Positions 18,080-26,562 of a DNA stretch of 64,000 nucleotides are shown here, piece by piece. The first letter of the stretch is position 1, and each line of letters begins with the position of its first letter. The stretch comes from an uncultured Alphaproteobacteria bacterium. GTDB lineage: Bacteria > Pseudomonadota > Alphaproteobacteria > RF32 > CAG-239. The translations under genes were made by a program, and so were the position numbers. The DNA lies in assembly GCA_944391475.1 (NCBI GenBank), contig CALXTR010000008.1, forward strand, positions 1-64,000. The letters run 5' to 3'. The notes beneath the pieces are model-generated. The model was not told where the DNA came from, ran no database searches, and saw only the letters and a list, made by a program, of their open reading frames with translations.

Positions 18080-18307
18080 ATGGGAAAGAACAATGACGAC
18101 GGAGGCTACTGCTTTGATCTTCTCAAAGAAGGGCTGACCGATAGTGAACTCTCCGGTTGGGGACGTTTATGGAGTATAAGTGTTGGTTTGATTGGAACGG
18201 TTGTTGTCGATCCGGTACTCTGGGCTAGTAAGCACTTAGGAGCTGATAGCGAACCACAAGATTACGATTCTAGTGATCCTAACCACCCATTCAATCAGAA
18301 TTATTAA
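18080..18307 (+). CDS. Small protein of unknown function
   Basis: 75 residues. The ends are polar (MGKNNDDGG and a D/N/P-rich tail); the middle, about residues 25-50 (GWGRLWSISVGLIGTVVVD), is hydrophobic and could dip into a membrane. I do not recognise it. It ends just before a terminator, which supports a real gene. The ribosome site is poor. Confidence 0.5.
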   Translation: MGKNNDDGGYCFDLLKEGLTDSELSGWGRLWSISVGLIGTVVVDPVLWASKHLGADSEPQDYDSSDPNHPFNQNY

Positions 18308-18319
18308 AACTAGATTAGA

Positions 18320-18358
18320 AAAAGCCTCATTGCAAAAATAAAGCAATGGGGCTTTTGT
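18320..18358 (+). terminator. Terminator of the 75-residue gene
   Basis: The stem aaaagcctcattgc / gcaatggggctttt, containing G-T pairs, ends in a T-rich tail. Confidence 0.75.
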
Positions 18359-18438
18359 TTGCGCTTGTTGTAAAATGATTAGAAAACATTTTCCGGTAAT
18401 GGATAGGTAATCTTAGAATTATGAGCTTGATTAAGGAA

Positions 18439-18462
18439 TAATCAAACGGGTTCGAATCCCGA
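18439..18462 (+). pseudogene. Inverted fragment of the tRNA-Lys 3' half
   Basis: TAATCAAA followed by CGGGTTCGAATCCCGA. Both blocks occur in the same order in the tRNA-Lys gene 50 bases away on the other strand, where six extra bases separate them. The T-arm and part of the anticodon stem are present, but no acceptor or D arm can be found, so this is a fragment and not a tRNA. Confidence 0.6.
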
Positions 18463-18477
18463 GCATGAGGATAATAA

Positions 18478-18508
18478 AAAAACCTCTTTCCGAAGAAAGA
18501 GGCTTTTT
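18478..18508 (-). terminator. tRNA-Lys terminator
   Basis: On the minus strand, gcctctttc, loop TTCG, gaaagaggt and a run of Ts. It lies directly after the tRNA. Confidence 0.85.
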
Positions 18509-18511
18509 AAC

Positions 18512-18587
18512 TGGTGAGCGCGTCGGGATTCGAACCCGAGACCCTTTGATTAAAAGTCAAATGCTCTACCGACTGAGCTACGCACCC
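18512..18587 (-). tRNA. tRNA-Lys (anticodon TTT)
   Basis: A 76-base cloverleaf on the minus strand. The acceptor GGGTGCG pairs with CGCGCTC (two G-T pairs), the D arm is AGCTCAGTCGGTAGAGC, the anticodon loop CTTTTAA reads lysine codons, and the T arm is TCGGGTTCGAATCCCGA. The CCA end is encoded at 18512-18514. Confidence 0.96.
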
Positions 18588-18743
18588 GTGTAACAACGAG
18601 GACATATATAGATGATAAAAAAAATATAGTCAACATAAAAATCAAAAAAGTTAAAAAAAATATTTTTATATTGTATTTGTTAATAAATATGTGTTAGCAT
18701 ACAAGCAATTTCGTGAACTATGCATAAGTATTAGAGAGGAACA

Positions 18744-19067
18744 ATGGTAGAAAACACGGTTTCAGAACAAGAAGGCAGATATGATATTCTGGAAAATAAT
18801 GCTGGCGAAATTATGATTATCATCAAATATCGTGAAGGCGGCCCTGAAAATCCTCGTTTGGTATATGATGGCGGAGAGGTTGCATTGTTGTATCGTAGCC
18901 GCGAAAGTGCAATTTTGTTGGATAAAATTGATAAGCGCGCACGTCCTTCTTTAAAATCTGTGGAAAAAGTTTTGATGGTCGAGATAGACAAAGACGAGGT
19001 CGCTCGCGAATATGACGTTCCATTGCGTTTGGTCAAGGACTTAGGCGCATTGTTGAAGTCAGCTTAA
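18744..19067 (+). CDS. Small conserved-looking protein of unknown function
   Basis: 107 residues, acidic and soluble. It contains PRLVYDGGEVALLYRSRESA and, near the end, EYDVPLRLVKDLGALL. No motif is recognised. It has a good AGAGGAAC ribosome site, and a strong terminator separates it from the nuo genes, so it is an independent unit. Confidence 0.7.
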   Translation: MVENTVSEQEGRYDILENNAGEIMIIIKYREGGPENPRLVYDGGEVALLYRSRESAILLDKIDKRARPSLKSVEKVLMVEIDKDEVAREYDVPLRLVKDLGALLKSA

Positions 19068-19089
19068 AGAGTTTTGCACAGCACAAAGA

Positions 19090-19119
19090 TAATAAGGGCT
19101 TTAAAAGCCCTTATTTTTT
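19090..19119 (+). terminator. Terminator before nuoL
   Basis: The stem aataagggctt / aagcccttatt is followed by Ts. It separates the 107-residue gene from nuoL, so nuoL must have its own promoter in the 37 bases between, or depend on read-through. Confidence 0.8.
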
Positions 19120-19156
19120 GTTATATTGAGGCAAGGTTAAACAGGAAAGCCCTAAG

Positions 19157-20824
19157 ATGATATCTAACATATTTGCACTGTTGCTGGGTTCAGGCTTGGC
19201 GTCGATGATATTTTTTCGGGAAAGATATTCCCGATTCCTTTCGCTGTTACTGCTGGTTTTGGGCGGTGCTCTGTTGTTTAATTTTTATGAGAACTGGCAG
19301 TTTGGTACATCTCATCGTAATATTTTTCATATTTTTGAATACGAAAAGCTTTCACTAGAAATAAACCTAAGTTCGACTCCTGCAATTTATGCGTTGGTTT
19401 TTCCGTTTTTTGGCATGGGAGTGCTTTCGCTGTATAATACCCTCACTAGCGTCCAAGAAGAACAGCGAGGCCGTTTAAGCGGGCTTATCATGTTAGATTT
19501 AGCCTTTCTGATTTTGCTCTCCTGTAGTGCTAATTTGTTGATTATATTAGGATGTTCAGCCCTCATCGGAGTGGTTGGTCTTTTTGTGATTAATAACTTT
19601 GAAAGTAAAAAGACCTACATTTTTTATAATCTAACTTCTGATATGGCACTTTTTACAGCCTTTAGTATCGTATACACAGCACGCCAAAGTGTTGATTTAA
19701 GCGCCTTAAATCAGTATGCGGTCAGTGGAAGTGAGCCGCTGCTGGTTGGAATTTTAATTTTGTTAAGTATAGCCATTAAGTCGGGCTTGTTTATGTTTCA
19801 TAATCAAATTTTCTGCTATCGTCATTTGAGCTTTAACCGTATGATATTTTTAAATTATTGTGTGGCTCCGGCGGCAAGTTTGATTCTTTTAAGCAAAATG
19901 TCGAGCGTATTTGCAAACCTAGATACCTGCCGCTTACTGATTTACGGCTTGGCAGGACTATCAATATTATATGGTTTTTTAGGGGCCTTGGTTTATGATA
20001 ATATTAAAGAAAAAGCCCTAAGCTTAAACGTACTCTTATGGGGTTTTATTTATGGTTATGTCATTTCATCCCCAAATATTTCTGTTGTTAGTCTTAGCTG
20101 GTTAGTATTACTGTTTTATCTGCTTAATTGGTGGTTGCAACTAGTCATACGTTCATTTTCTGATGAAATATACATATCCAAAATGGGCGGAACATGGCAG
20201 AGATTGATATTGCTGCAGCTAATGGGAGCGGTTTTGGTGTTTGGCATTTTGCAGCGCTTGTGCGTTATGGCAGATACCACTCAGGACGGACAAGTTTGGC
20301 TATGGGTTTTAAGTGGTAGCATATTGATTGTTGTACCTTATTTGTTTGTGCAAATTTTTTATGGCGAAAATCATTGTGATGAACGAGTCTGGGCCTTTTT
20401 GCAAAATCCTAAATTTCACTCTTGGTTTCCGTTTTTTGTTATCTGCGGATTAATCCTGTTCCATTGTGGCTATTACTCGTGGAGCCTTGGGGTGGCAGTT
20501 TTGTTTATGTTAGGATTATCCTGGCTCAATCCGCTGCGATTCGTTGCTGATATTTATGAGAAAGATGAAGTCCAACTTGCCGAATTTTTTGAGCGTATGT
20601 ATGAATATATAATTGTCGCTCCAATTAATATTCTGGGACGCATTTTGTGGCTCACGGTAGACTTTTTGCTAATAGAGCGCACCATTATCAACTCGTTTTC
20701 CAACCTAACCGAGTTTTTAATTCGCGTGTCCAAAACAATACATACACCACGCGCTTTAGCTTATATTCTCATGACCGCCTTTGGCTTGTTGATGTTATTT
20801 TTCTTAGTGCAGGTACAATCATGA
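19157..20824 (+). CDS. nuoL: Divergent NADH dehydrogenase subunit L (complex I antiporter-like)
   Basis: 555 residues with about 15 hydrophobic segments, ending in a lateral-helix-like region and last helix (RILWLTVDFLLIERTIINSF) typical of NuoL. Its place before nuoM and nuoN supports the call. The core is degenerate. Where NuoL normally has LGWEGVGLCSYLLIG, with the key glutamate, it reads LGCSALIGVVGLFV. The lysine is kept in IKSGLFMFH, but the WLPDAM-GPTPVSALIHAATMV block after it is gone. NuoL normally moves protons in the membrane arm of complex I. Proton pumping by this subunit is doubtful. It overlaps nuoM by four bases (ATGA). Confidence 0.75.
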   Translation: MISNIFALLLGSGLASMIFFRERYSRFLSLLLLVLGGALLFNFYENWQFGTSHRNIFHIFEYEKLSLEINLSSTPAIYALVFPFFGMGVLSLYNTLTSVQEEQRGRLSGLIMLDLAFLILLSCSANLLIILGCSALIGVVGLFVINNFESKKTYIFYNLTSDMALFTAFSIVYTARQSVDLSALNQYAVSGSEPLLVGILILLSIAIKSGLFMFHNQIFCYRHLSFNRMIFLNYCVAPAASLILLSKMSSVFANLDTCRLLIYGLAGLSILYGFLGALVYDNIKEKALSLNVLLWGFIYGYVISSPNISVVSLSWLVLLFYLLNWWLQLVIRSFSDEIYISKMGGTWQRLILLQLMGAVLVFGILQRLCVMADTTQDGQVWLWVLSGSILIVVPYLFVQIFYGENHCDERVWAFLQNPKFHSWFPFFVICGLILFHCGYYSWSLGVAVLFMLGLSWLNPLRFVADIYEKDEVQLAEFFERMYEYIIVAPINILGRILWLTVDFLLIERTIINSFSNLTEFLIRVSKTIHTPRALAYILMTAFGLLMLFFLVQVQS

Positions 20825-22251
20825 TTGAAAGCTTGTCATTACTCTCTGTCATTATCTTTCTGCCCTTTGTCGGAATGCTTTTTGCGCTCTCGTCCAAGTC
20901 TGACGAAAGTATAGGCAATCACAATGCATTCAATGTAGCGGTCTTTACGGTTTGTGCCAATTTGGTCTTGATAATGCGGATTTTTTATAATCTGGATATA
21001 TCTAAAAGCGGTTTGCAATTAGTTGAGCGCTTTAACTGGTTGGAAAACCCCAATATTGATATCATTTTGGGTGCTGATGTATTTTCTGTCATTATTATCA
21101 TGGCAGTCCATTTGGCATTTATTATCGGACTTTATGGCATTAAGCGGCAACCACGTCAAAAGCCGTTAGTTGTTTTTGGCTTGCTTTTTTTGAGTTTGAT
21201 TACCGGTTTTTTCTTGGCTGGTGATATTTTTTCATTTTATATCTTTTTCGAGGCTATGCTTTTTCCGCTGTTTATGCTGATAGGCATTTATGGCAATATC
21301 CGCCGCGACGGAGCAATCTATCGCTTTTTCCTGTATAACTTTTTGGGTGCGGCAGTCTTATTTTTAGCGGTGATTATTTTATACAATCATCAGGAAGGCA
21401 AATTGGCAATAAGTCATTTTAGCAACATCAAAATCGATAGTAAAATTGAGTATTTTATGCTCACGTCAATTTTCATTTCCTTTTTGTCGCGCATTCCGAT
21501 TTGGCCGTTTCACTATTGGATTTCCTCCATTAGTTCCAGCATTCGCAATCCGTTGGTGTTCATCATTACCAATATACTGCCGTTAACCGGAATATATGGC
21601 TTTATGCGTTTTTTACCCAACGGCATGGATATGCTTTCCATATTTTATATCTCGGCTTTAGAGATTATTGCGGTCATCACTATGGTCTTTATAGCCCTGA
21701 TAGGTTTTACCAACCGCGATGCGCAGTATAAATTTTTCTCGTATATAACGGTATATTATATCATGTATCTTCTGGCCTTGCTTAATCATGATAGTTTCAC
21801 GGAAATAAACATTGCTTTTTCGTGCTTTAGCTATCTGATTGTAATTGCAGCATTAGAGTTTTTGTCGGATTATTTGTATTTTGAACAAGAAGAAAAGGGG
21901 CTAAACCCCGATGGTATATTATGTTCGGTACCAAGAATTTCTTTTGTTTATTCGTTTTTTATTTTAGCAGCAGTTGGATTGCCGGTATCATCATTGTTTG
22001 TGAACAATTTTCTGATTGTTTCCAACCTCATGTCCAAAAACTTAAATATTGGTTTGTTGGTGGTTGTATCTCAAACATTAGTATCAGGCGCTTTGCTCAA
22101 GAATCTATATCGCCTCAAAGACCGTAGCCGCCTCAATCAAGACAAGCCCTGCATTGGCGATATCCGCCGCAAGACCTACGGATTTCTGATTGTTATTATG
22201 CTCATTTTGCTAATGTCATCTTTCAAACCGCTATGGTTCTTAGAGATGTAG
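20821..22251 (+). CDS. nuoM: Divergent NADH dehydrogenase subunit M
   Basis: 476 residues from the ATG at 20821, which overlaps the nuoL stop; a longer frame opens upstream but runs inside nuoL. About 14 membrane helices. The glutamate in FEAMLFPLFMLIGIYG is retained (E. coli Glu144 position). The lysine of the V-K-x-P motif is replaced by arginine (SRIPIWPFHYW), the WLPDAH histidine is replaced, and the TM12 FVGEF-type glutamate is replaced by asparagine (LFVNNFLIV). These are by-eye alignments. The fold is that of NuoM but the proton path looks compromised. Confidence 0.8.
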   Translation: MIESLSLLSVIIFLPFVGMLFALSSKSDESIGNHNAFNVAVFTVCANLVLIMRIFYNLDISKSGLQLVERFNWLENPNIDIILGADVFSVIIIMAVHLAFIIGLYGIKRQPRQKPLVVFGLLFLSLITGFFLAGDIFSFYIFFEAMLFPLFMLIGIYGNIRRDGAIYRFFLYNFLGAAVLFLAVIILYNHQEGKLAISHFSNIKIDSKIEYFMLTSIFISFLSRIPIWPFHYWISSISSSIRNPLVFIITNILPLTGIYGFMRFLPNGMDMLSIFYISALEIIAVITMVFIALIGFTNRDAQYKFFSYITVYYIMYLLALLNHDSFTEINIAFSCFSYLIVIAALEFLSDYLYFEQEEKGLNPDGILCSVPRISFVYSFFILAAVGLPVSSLFVNNFLIVSNLMSKNLNIGLLVVVSQTLVSGALLKNLYRLKDRSRLNQDKPCIGDIRRKTYGFLIVIMLILLMSSFKPLWFLEM

Positions 22252-22260
22252 GAGAAACAC

Positions 22261-23685
22261 ATGGCTCAACAAATTTTAACTTTTTTGCCCGAGTTTTTAT
22301 TATTGGCCGTGCTGCCGATAATGTTTTTGGTGCAGCGTTTTCGGAGTTCGGCCACTCCCAAGACCTATTTTACCCTTTCGCGCTATTTTTTATTAGCTAG
22401 TTTGGTATTTACGATTGTAATGTATCAGTATAGCGGCTATCCTGAGTATTATGAAAATAGCCTTTATACCAGCCTTTTTAAGGTGATTATATATTTACTG
22501 GCTTGGTTGTGGTTTGCCTTAAGCTGCAAATGGTTTCTGGTTGAAGACCGCTCATCGCTGGGTTTTTATGCCCTATGCTTAGTTTCTCTTGCCGCTATGA
22601 GTGTCATGATTTCAAGTCTAAACTTGGGGGTTATGGCTATCGCATGGTTAGTGATAAGTTTGAGTAATTACTTCTTGTTGCGCCTTGGTCTCGAACACGA
22701 AGAAAATGGTTTTGTAGAGAAGAGTTACCTCATTAGTATATTGTTCTTTGGTTTTGTGTTTGTCGCTGGTTGTGTTTTGCTGTGGCAAAGCTGTGGGTCG
22801 CTATCATATGGCAATGTCCAACTAAGCTTGCAGCATCAAGGCGCGGACAATCTTCAAGCCATGTTTGGTGTTGGCTTGGTTTTGGCGGTGATGCTTTTCT
22901 CTTTGAGCTTGGCTCCGTTTCATTTTTGGTACTTAGATGTCATCAAAACGGCCATATTGCCGGTCAGTGGTTGGATTACTCTGATACCGATATTTGCCTA
23001 TTTTGCGAGTCTGGTAGATTTGATAGTTAATATGTTTTGGTCGGTATATCCGCAGTTTCAAGTCGCTCTGATAGCTTTTGCCCTATTGTCAATGCTGATT
23101 GGTGCCGTAGGGGTTAACGGAGAAGATAATTTACGCCGCTATTTTGGTTTTAGTACGGTTTTTCATATGGGGTTTTTGCTGATAAGCCTGATTAGCTTTA
23201 GCGCCAACAGTGTTTTTAGTTCTTTTGTGTACTTACTGGTGTATGTTTTATCAATGAGCGGAGTTTATACCTCCTTGTTAGGGATTAAGAGCAAAGGCAT
23301 ATATCAAGAAGATTTACCTTCCATATCAGGCTTGTCAAAGCTCAAACCCTACATTGCGGCCGCATTATTGTTGTTTATGGTTTCTCTGATAGGTAGCCCG
23401 CCGATGTTAGGTTTTTTGGGCAAATTATCCGTAATCAACAATCTGGTTTTAGAGCAAAATTATATTTTGGTCGCAGCGGTTTTGGGCTCTCTCATTCTTA
23501 TTTCTAACGGCTATTTGCGTTTGGTTAAAGCTATGTATTTTGAACCCGGTTCAAACACCTTTGACCGCACCGATAAAGGCATATATATATTCATGTTTGC
23601 CAATTTGGTTGTTGTTGTGGTCTCGTTGTTGCACCCGCGTTTGCTGATGAACGACTTTGAAAAAATGTTGATAACTGTGTTTTAA
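22261..23685 (+). CDS. nuoN: Divergent NADH dehydrogenase subunit N
   Basis: 474 residues with about 14 hydrophobic segments and a TAGGAG ribosome site. The TM5 glutamate of NuoN is replaced (WLVISLSNYFLL instead of an I-E-L-I-S-L pattern). The TM7 lysine position reads serine (LFSLSLAPFHFW, where FKLGAVPFHxW is usual). The TM12 lysine is kept in GSPPMLGFLGKLSVI. It is the third of the antiporter-like trio. No nuoA-K gene lies directly upstream in this window. Confidence 0.8.
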   Translation: MAQQILTFLPEFLLLAVLPIMFLVQRFRSSATPKTYFTLSRYFLLASLVFTIVMYQYSGYPEYYENSLYTSLFKVIIYLLAWLWFALSCKWFLVEDRSSLGFYALCLVSLAAMSVMISSLNLGVMAIAWLVISLSNYFLLRLGLEHEENGFVEKSYLISILFFGFVFVAGCVLLWQSCGSLSYGNVQLSLQHQGADNLQAMFGVGLVLAVMLFSLSLAPFHFWYLDVIKTAILPVSGWITLIPIFAYFASLVDLIVNMFWSVYPQFQVALIAFALLSMLIGAVGVNGEDNLRRYFGFSTVFHMGFLLISLISFSANSVFSSFVYLLVYVLSMSGVYTSLLGIKSKGIYQEDLPSISGLSKLKPYIAAALLLFMVSLIGSPPMLGFLGKLSVINNLVLEQNYILVAAVLGSLILISNGYLRLVKAMYFEPGSNTFDRTDKGIYIFMFANLVVVVVSLLHPRLLMNDFEKMLITVF

Positions 23686-24428
23686 TGTGTATAATACGCC
23701 CTATGAAAGAATGGGAATGGATAGACCTGCCAAGTGTTGGCAGTACCAACGACGAGGCGGTTAAATATAGTCACGAGCATGCCAAAGATAAGTTTGTAGT
23801 GACAGCATATAGACAAGAAAATGGTCGAGGTCGCCGCGGTCGTAGTTGGATTGGCCTAGAAGGCAATTTGTTTATGTCTCTAGGGGTTGAGATACCGCTT
23901 CATCGGCTCGGACAGTTCATATTTGTTGTTACATTAGCACTTGCTCAAAGTATTAAAACCCTATCACCTCGAGCAGATGTTAAACTCAAGTGGCCGAACG
24001 ATGTTTTGGTGCAAGGCCGAAAAATATCGGGTATTTTGCTTGAAAAGGGAGCCAGAGATTATATTATTGCCGGTATTGGTGTAAATGTAAAGCATGCCCC
24101 AGATTTGGTTGGCAAAAGCTACCGTAGTATCAGCTTGTCGGAAATTGGTATTGAAATTGAACGTTTAGAACTCTTAGATGTGTATTTAAGCTGTTTTGAT
24201 AATCTGTTTGAACTATGGGAAAGAAAAGGATTTGAGCCTTTGCGTGAACAATGGCTTAATATGGCCAAGGGGATAGGAGAGACGATAACAGTTGTGCAGG
24301 AACAAGCCGAGAAAAGAGGTATTTTTTCCGGTGTAGATTCAGATGGTTTGTTGCTGTTAGATGTAAATGGGAAAATTGAAAAAATCTGCGCCGGAGATGT
24401 GTTTTTTAAGGAAAATAAGAATATATGA
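23685..24428 (+). CDS. birA: Biotin-[acetyl-CoA-carboxylase] ligase, catalytic domain only
   Basis: 247 residues. The biotin-ligase core shows VGSTNDEAVK, the biotinyl-AMP loop ENGRGRRGRSW, and VKLKWPNDVLVQGRKISGILLE. There is no N-terminal DNA-binding domain, so it is an enzyme and not the BirA repressor. It attaches biotin to carboxylase subunits. The ATG at 23685 overlaps the nuoN stop (TAATG); an alternative ATG at 23703, giving MKEWEWIDLP, fits the family length equally well. The position after nuoN and before rnj is the usual alphaproteobacterial order. Confidence 0.92.
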   Translation: MCIIRPMKEWEWIDLPSVGSTNDEAVKYSHEHAKDKFVVTAYRQENGRGRRGRSWIGLEGNLFMSLGVEIPLHRLGQFIFVVTLALAQSIKTLSPRADVKLKWPNDVLVQGRKISGILLEKGARDYIIAGIGVNVKHAPDLVGKSYRSISLSEIGIEIERLELLDVYLSCFDNLFELWERKGFEPLREQWLNMAKGIGETITVVQEQAEKRGIFSGVDSDGLLLLDVNGKIEKICAGDVFFKENKNI

Positions 24429-26095
24429 ATGAAATTATGAATGAGGGACTGCATTTTGTAGCCCTAGGCGGCGCCGAGAAAGTCGGCATGAATATGTATG
24501 CATACATTGTCAATGGACGCATCATAGTGGTAGATTGCGGATATGATTTTTTAAATGATGATTACCCCGGAATTGAGCTTGGTTTTGCCGATGCCACATT
24601 TTTGGAAAACAATCAAGAATACATAGATGCATTGTTTGTTACCCACTCGCACGAGGATCATTTTGGAGCGATTGCGCATATATGGCCGCGGCTTAAATGT
24701 CCGGTATATGCCACCGATTTTACGATTGAGCATATCTTGCCTAGATTGCATGAATATAAGCTCGATGGCGAGGTTGAGATACATTCGGTTAATGACAATC
24801 CGATTGTCAAGCTACATGATTTTGAGGTTGAGTTTGTTCCGGTTGCGCATTCACTTCCCGAAAACTCTGCGCTCATGATAAGAACCCAATACGGCAATGT
24901 ATTTCATGCTACTGACTGGCGTTTTGATGATGGTGGTATCGAGTTTATGAAAACCGATTATCAACGCTTAGAGGAGCTGGGTAAAGAAGGTGTAGATATC
25001 TATGTTGGCGATTCGATATTGATGTCTCATGAAAAACCAGAACCCTCCGAAATGGAAATACGGCAGAATTTGGTAAATCTGGTGCCAACATTTAAAAATA
25101 CGCTGGTTGCCACCTGTTTTTCATCAAATATTGCACGTATGGAAAGTTTGATAAGAGCGGCCGATGCGGCAGGTCGTACCGCGGTGCTTTCTGGTTTAAG
25201 CCTGATGCAAAATATGAATATTGCCAAGAAATGCGGTTATTTTAATGACCTTCCTCCATATGTTGAGGCCAAGCAGGCAAAGGATATACCCTTAGATAAA
25301 ATGCTTTATATTTGCGCAGGTTCACAAGGCAATTATCGCAGTGGCCTAACGCGTATTGTCAATGGAGAAAATAAGGATATTAAGTTAGGCAAAGGCGATG
25401 CCATTATCTTTTCTTCGCAAATAATCCCTGGTAATGAGGAAAAAATCGAACGCATGCAAGAAAAATTGCGCGATGCCGGTGTTGAGGTCATTTCCTCCGA
25501 AGAATATGTGGTTCATACCTCGGGCCATGGTTGCCGCGATGATATCAAAAAAATGTTTTCTCTGTTGAACCCCAAGGTAATAATTCCGGTTCATGGCGAT
25601 AAGAGAGATATCCGCAAGCAAAAACGCTTTGCTGAGGAGCTGGGCGGACGCGAGGTAATGATTGTCCGCGATGGTGATATGCTGCGCTACCAAAATGGAC
25701 AGGCAGAACTAGTCGGCGAAGTCCCGACCGGACACCTAGGGGTTGACCGCAATCAAATAACAGATTTGAACTCGCAACTAATAAAAAATCGCAAGCGGAT
25801 AGCTTATAATTGCAGTTTGTTTATTAGTGCGTGTTTGGGTGAGAATTGGGAGTTGGAAGATTTGCAAATCAGCTCAATTGACATTTTAGAAGAAAGTGCC
25901 TGGGAAGAGCTTCGCGACAAAGTTAAGGAAGATATAGAGAAATCGCTTCCCACCGAGGTTGTCAAACTAAATTATCGCGAAGATGCAATCAAAGAATATA
26001 TCCGCGCCAAGATTCGCAAACAAATCTATAAGGCCACGGATATTAAAGCGGTCACCTTTATACACTTTTACAAGCGTCATCAGGAAGCAAAGTAG
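24425..26095 (+). CDS. rnj: Ribonuclease J
   Basis: 556 residues. The metallo-beta-lactamase motif THSHEDHFGA near residue 67 is followed by the beta-CASP region, GNVFHATDWRFD, and the C-terminal HTSGHGCRDD and IIPVHGDKRD blocks of RNase J. It is an mRNA/rRNA-processing 5'-exo/endoribonuclease in the cytoplasm, found in many alphaproteobacteria next to nuoN-birA. Its start overlaps the birA stop by four bases. Confidence 0.94.
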   Translation: MNEIMNEGLHFVALGGAEKVGMNMYAYIVNGRIIVVDCGYDFLNDDYPGIELGFADATFLENNQEYIDALFVTHSHEDHFGAIAHIWPRLKCPVYATDFTIEHILPRLHEYKLDGEVEIHSVNDNPIVKLHDFEVEFVPVAHSLPENSALMIRTQYGNVFHATDWRFDDGGIEFMKTDYQRLEELGKEGVDIYVGDSILMSHEKPEPSEMEIRQNLVNLVPTFKNTLVATCFSSNIARMESLIRAADAAGRTAVLSGLSLMQNMNIAKKCGYFNDLPPYVEAKQAKDIPLDKMLYICAGSQGNYRSGLTRIVNGENKDIKLGKGDAIIFSSQIIPGNEEKIERMQEKLRDAGVEVISSEEYVVHTSGHGCRDDIKKMFSLLNPKVIIPVHGDKRDIRKQKRFAEELGGREVMIVRDGDMLRYQNGQAELVGEVPTGHLGVDRNQITDLNSQLIKNRKRIAYNCSLFISACLGENWELEDLQISSIDILEESAWEELRDKVKEDIEKSLPTEVVKLNYREDAIKEYIRAKIRKQIYKATDIKAVTFIHFYKRHQEAK

Positions 26096-26159
26096 ATGTC
26101 GTGCCAGTAGATGGTTCAATCGCTTAAATACAATTATTAGTACATAAATCAAAAAAAGA

Positions 26160-26189
26160 TTGCAAATTATTAGGAAAAGATAATATACT
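26160..26189 (+). promoter_or_regulatory. Promoter-like sequence of RNA unit A
   Basis: TTGCAA (26160-26165), 18 bases, TATACT (26184-26189). A similar pair, TTGCAA with TATACT, occurs again at about 26352-26379 with 16 bases between. Confidence 0.45.
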
Positions 26190-26195
26190 TAATTT

Positions 26196-26318
26196 GAGCA
26201 GAAACAAAGAGGTCTGAAAGCCTATGTTACAAATCCGGCTCTGCTCAATTAAACCGGATTGCGGTTGTGCAGTTGGTCTTAAAAAACTTTCTGCACAGCT
26301 TGCAACGGAATTTTATTT
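26196..26318 (+). ncRNA. Candidate structured RNA, unit A
   Basis: Starts at GAGCAGA after a promoter-like sequence. GAGCAGA (26197-26203) can pair with TCTGCTC (26240-26246), and AATCCGG (26232-26238) with CCGGATT (26254-26260); the two pairings interlock as a pseudoknot or alternatives. A 14-bp hairpin, TTGCGG-TTGTGCAG / CTGCACAG-CTTGCAA, follows and is trailed by AATTTTATTTT, like a terminator. It shares the 24-base motif GAGGTCTGAAAGCCTATGTT with unit B. No RNA family is recognised. Confidence 0.4.
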
Positions 26319-26383
26319 TCCTCAAAATCTTTCACTAAAAGATAAAATTGTTGCAAAGTAATAAATTTGCAATATACTCTGAG

Positions 26384-26549
26384 TGTTAGATGTTATGAGG
26401 TCTGAAAGCCTTATGTTACAATAAACAACAACATTTTTAACATTCTCCTTGGAGGATGGGTCGATATAAGGTATATTTATGCGCGAATAAGACCGCTGGG
26501 TAACACAGCTTTCAGCTCCTCCGCCTTTATTTTAAGGCGGTTTTTTTTT
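26384..26549 (+). ncRNA. Candidate structured RNA or leader, unit B
   Basis: The second unit has the motif GAGGTCTGAAAGCC-TTATGTTAC (26397-26421). This can pair over a long range with GGTAACAcaGCTTTCAGctCCTC (26499-26521), closing a domain of about 100 bases. GGGTC and GACC form an inner stem. A strong terminator (26521-26549) ends it 14 bases before the XRE gene. It may be an independent small RNA or an attenuating leader of that gene. The pairing is read by eye. Confidence 0.45.
26521..26549 (+). terminator. Terminator or attenuator upstream of the XRE gene
   Basis: ccgcctt, tatt, aaggcgg and nine Ts. It lies between the structured RNA and the ribosome site AAGGAG of the XRE gene. Confidence 0.85.
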
Positions 26550-26562
26550 CAAGGAGAACGAG

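Noticed and set aside
18398-18470. A complete second tRNA on the plus strand
   Set aside because: Only the T-arm and a partial anticodon stem can be found; no acceptor stem, D arm or CCA end fits.
26196-26549. 6S, SRP, tmRNA or RNase P RNA
   Set aside because: None of the conserved sequence blocks of these RNAs was found, so the region is left as an unclassified structured RNA.
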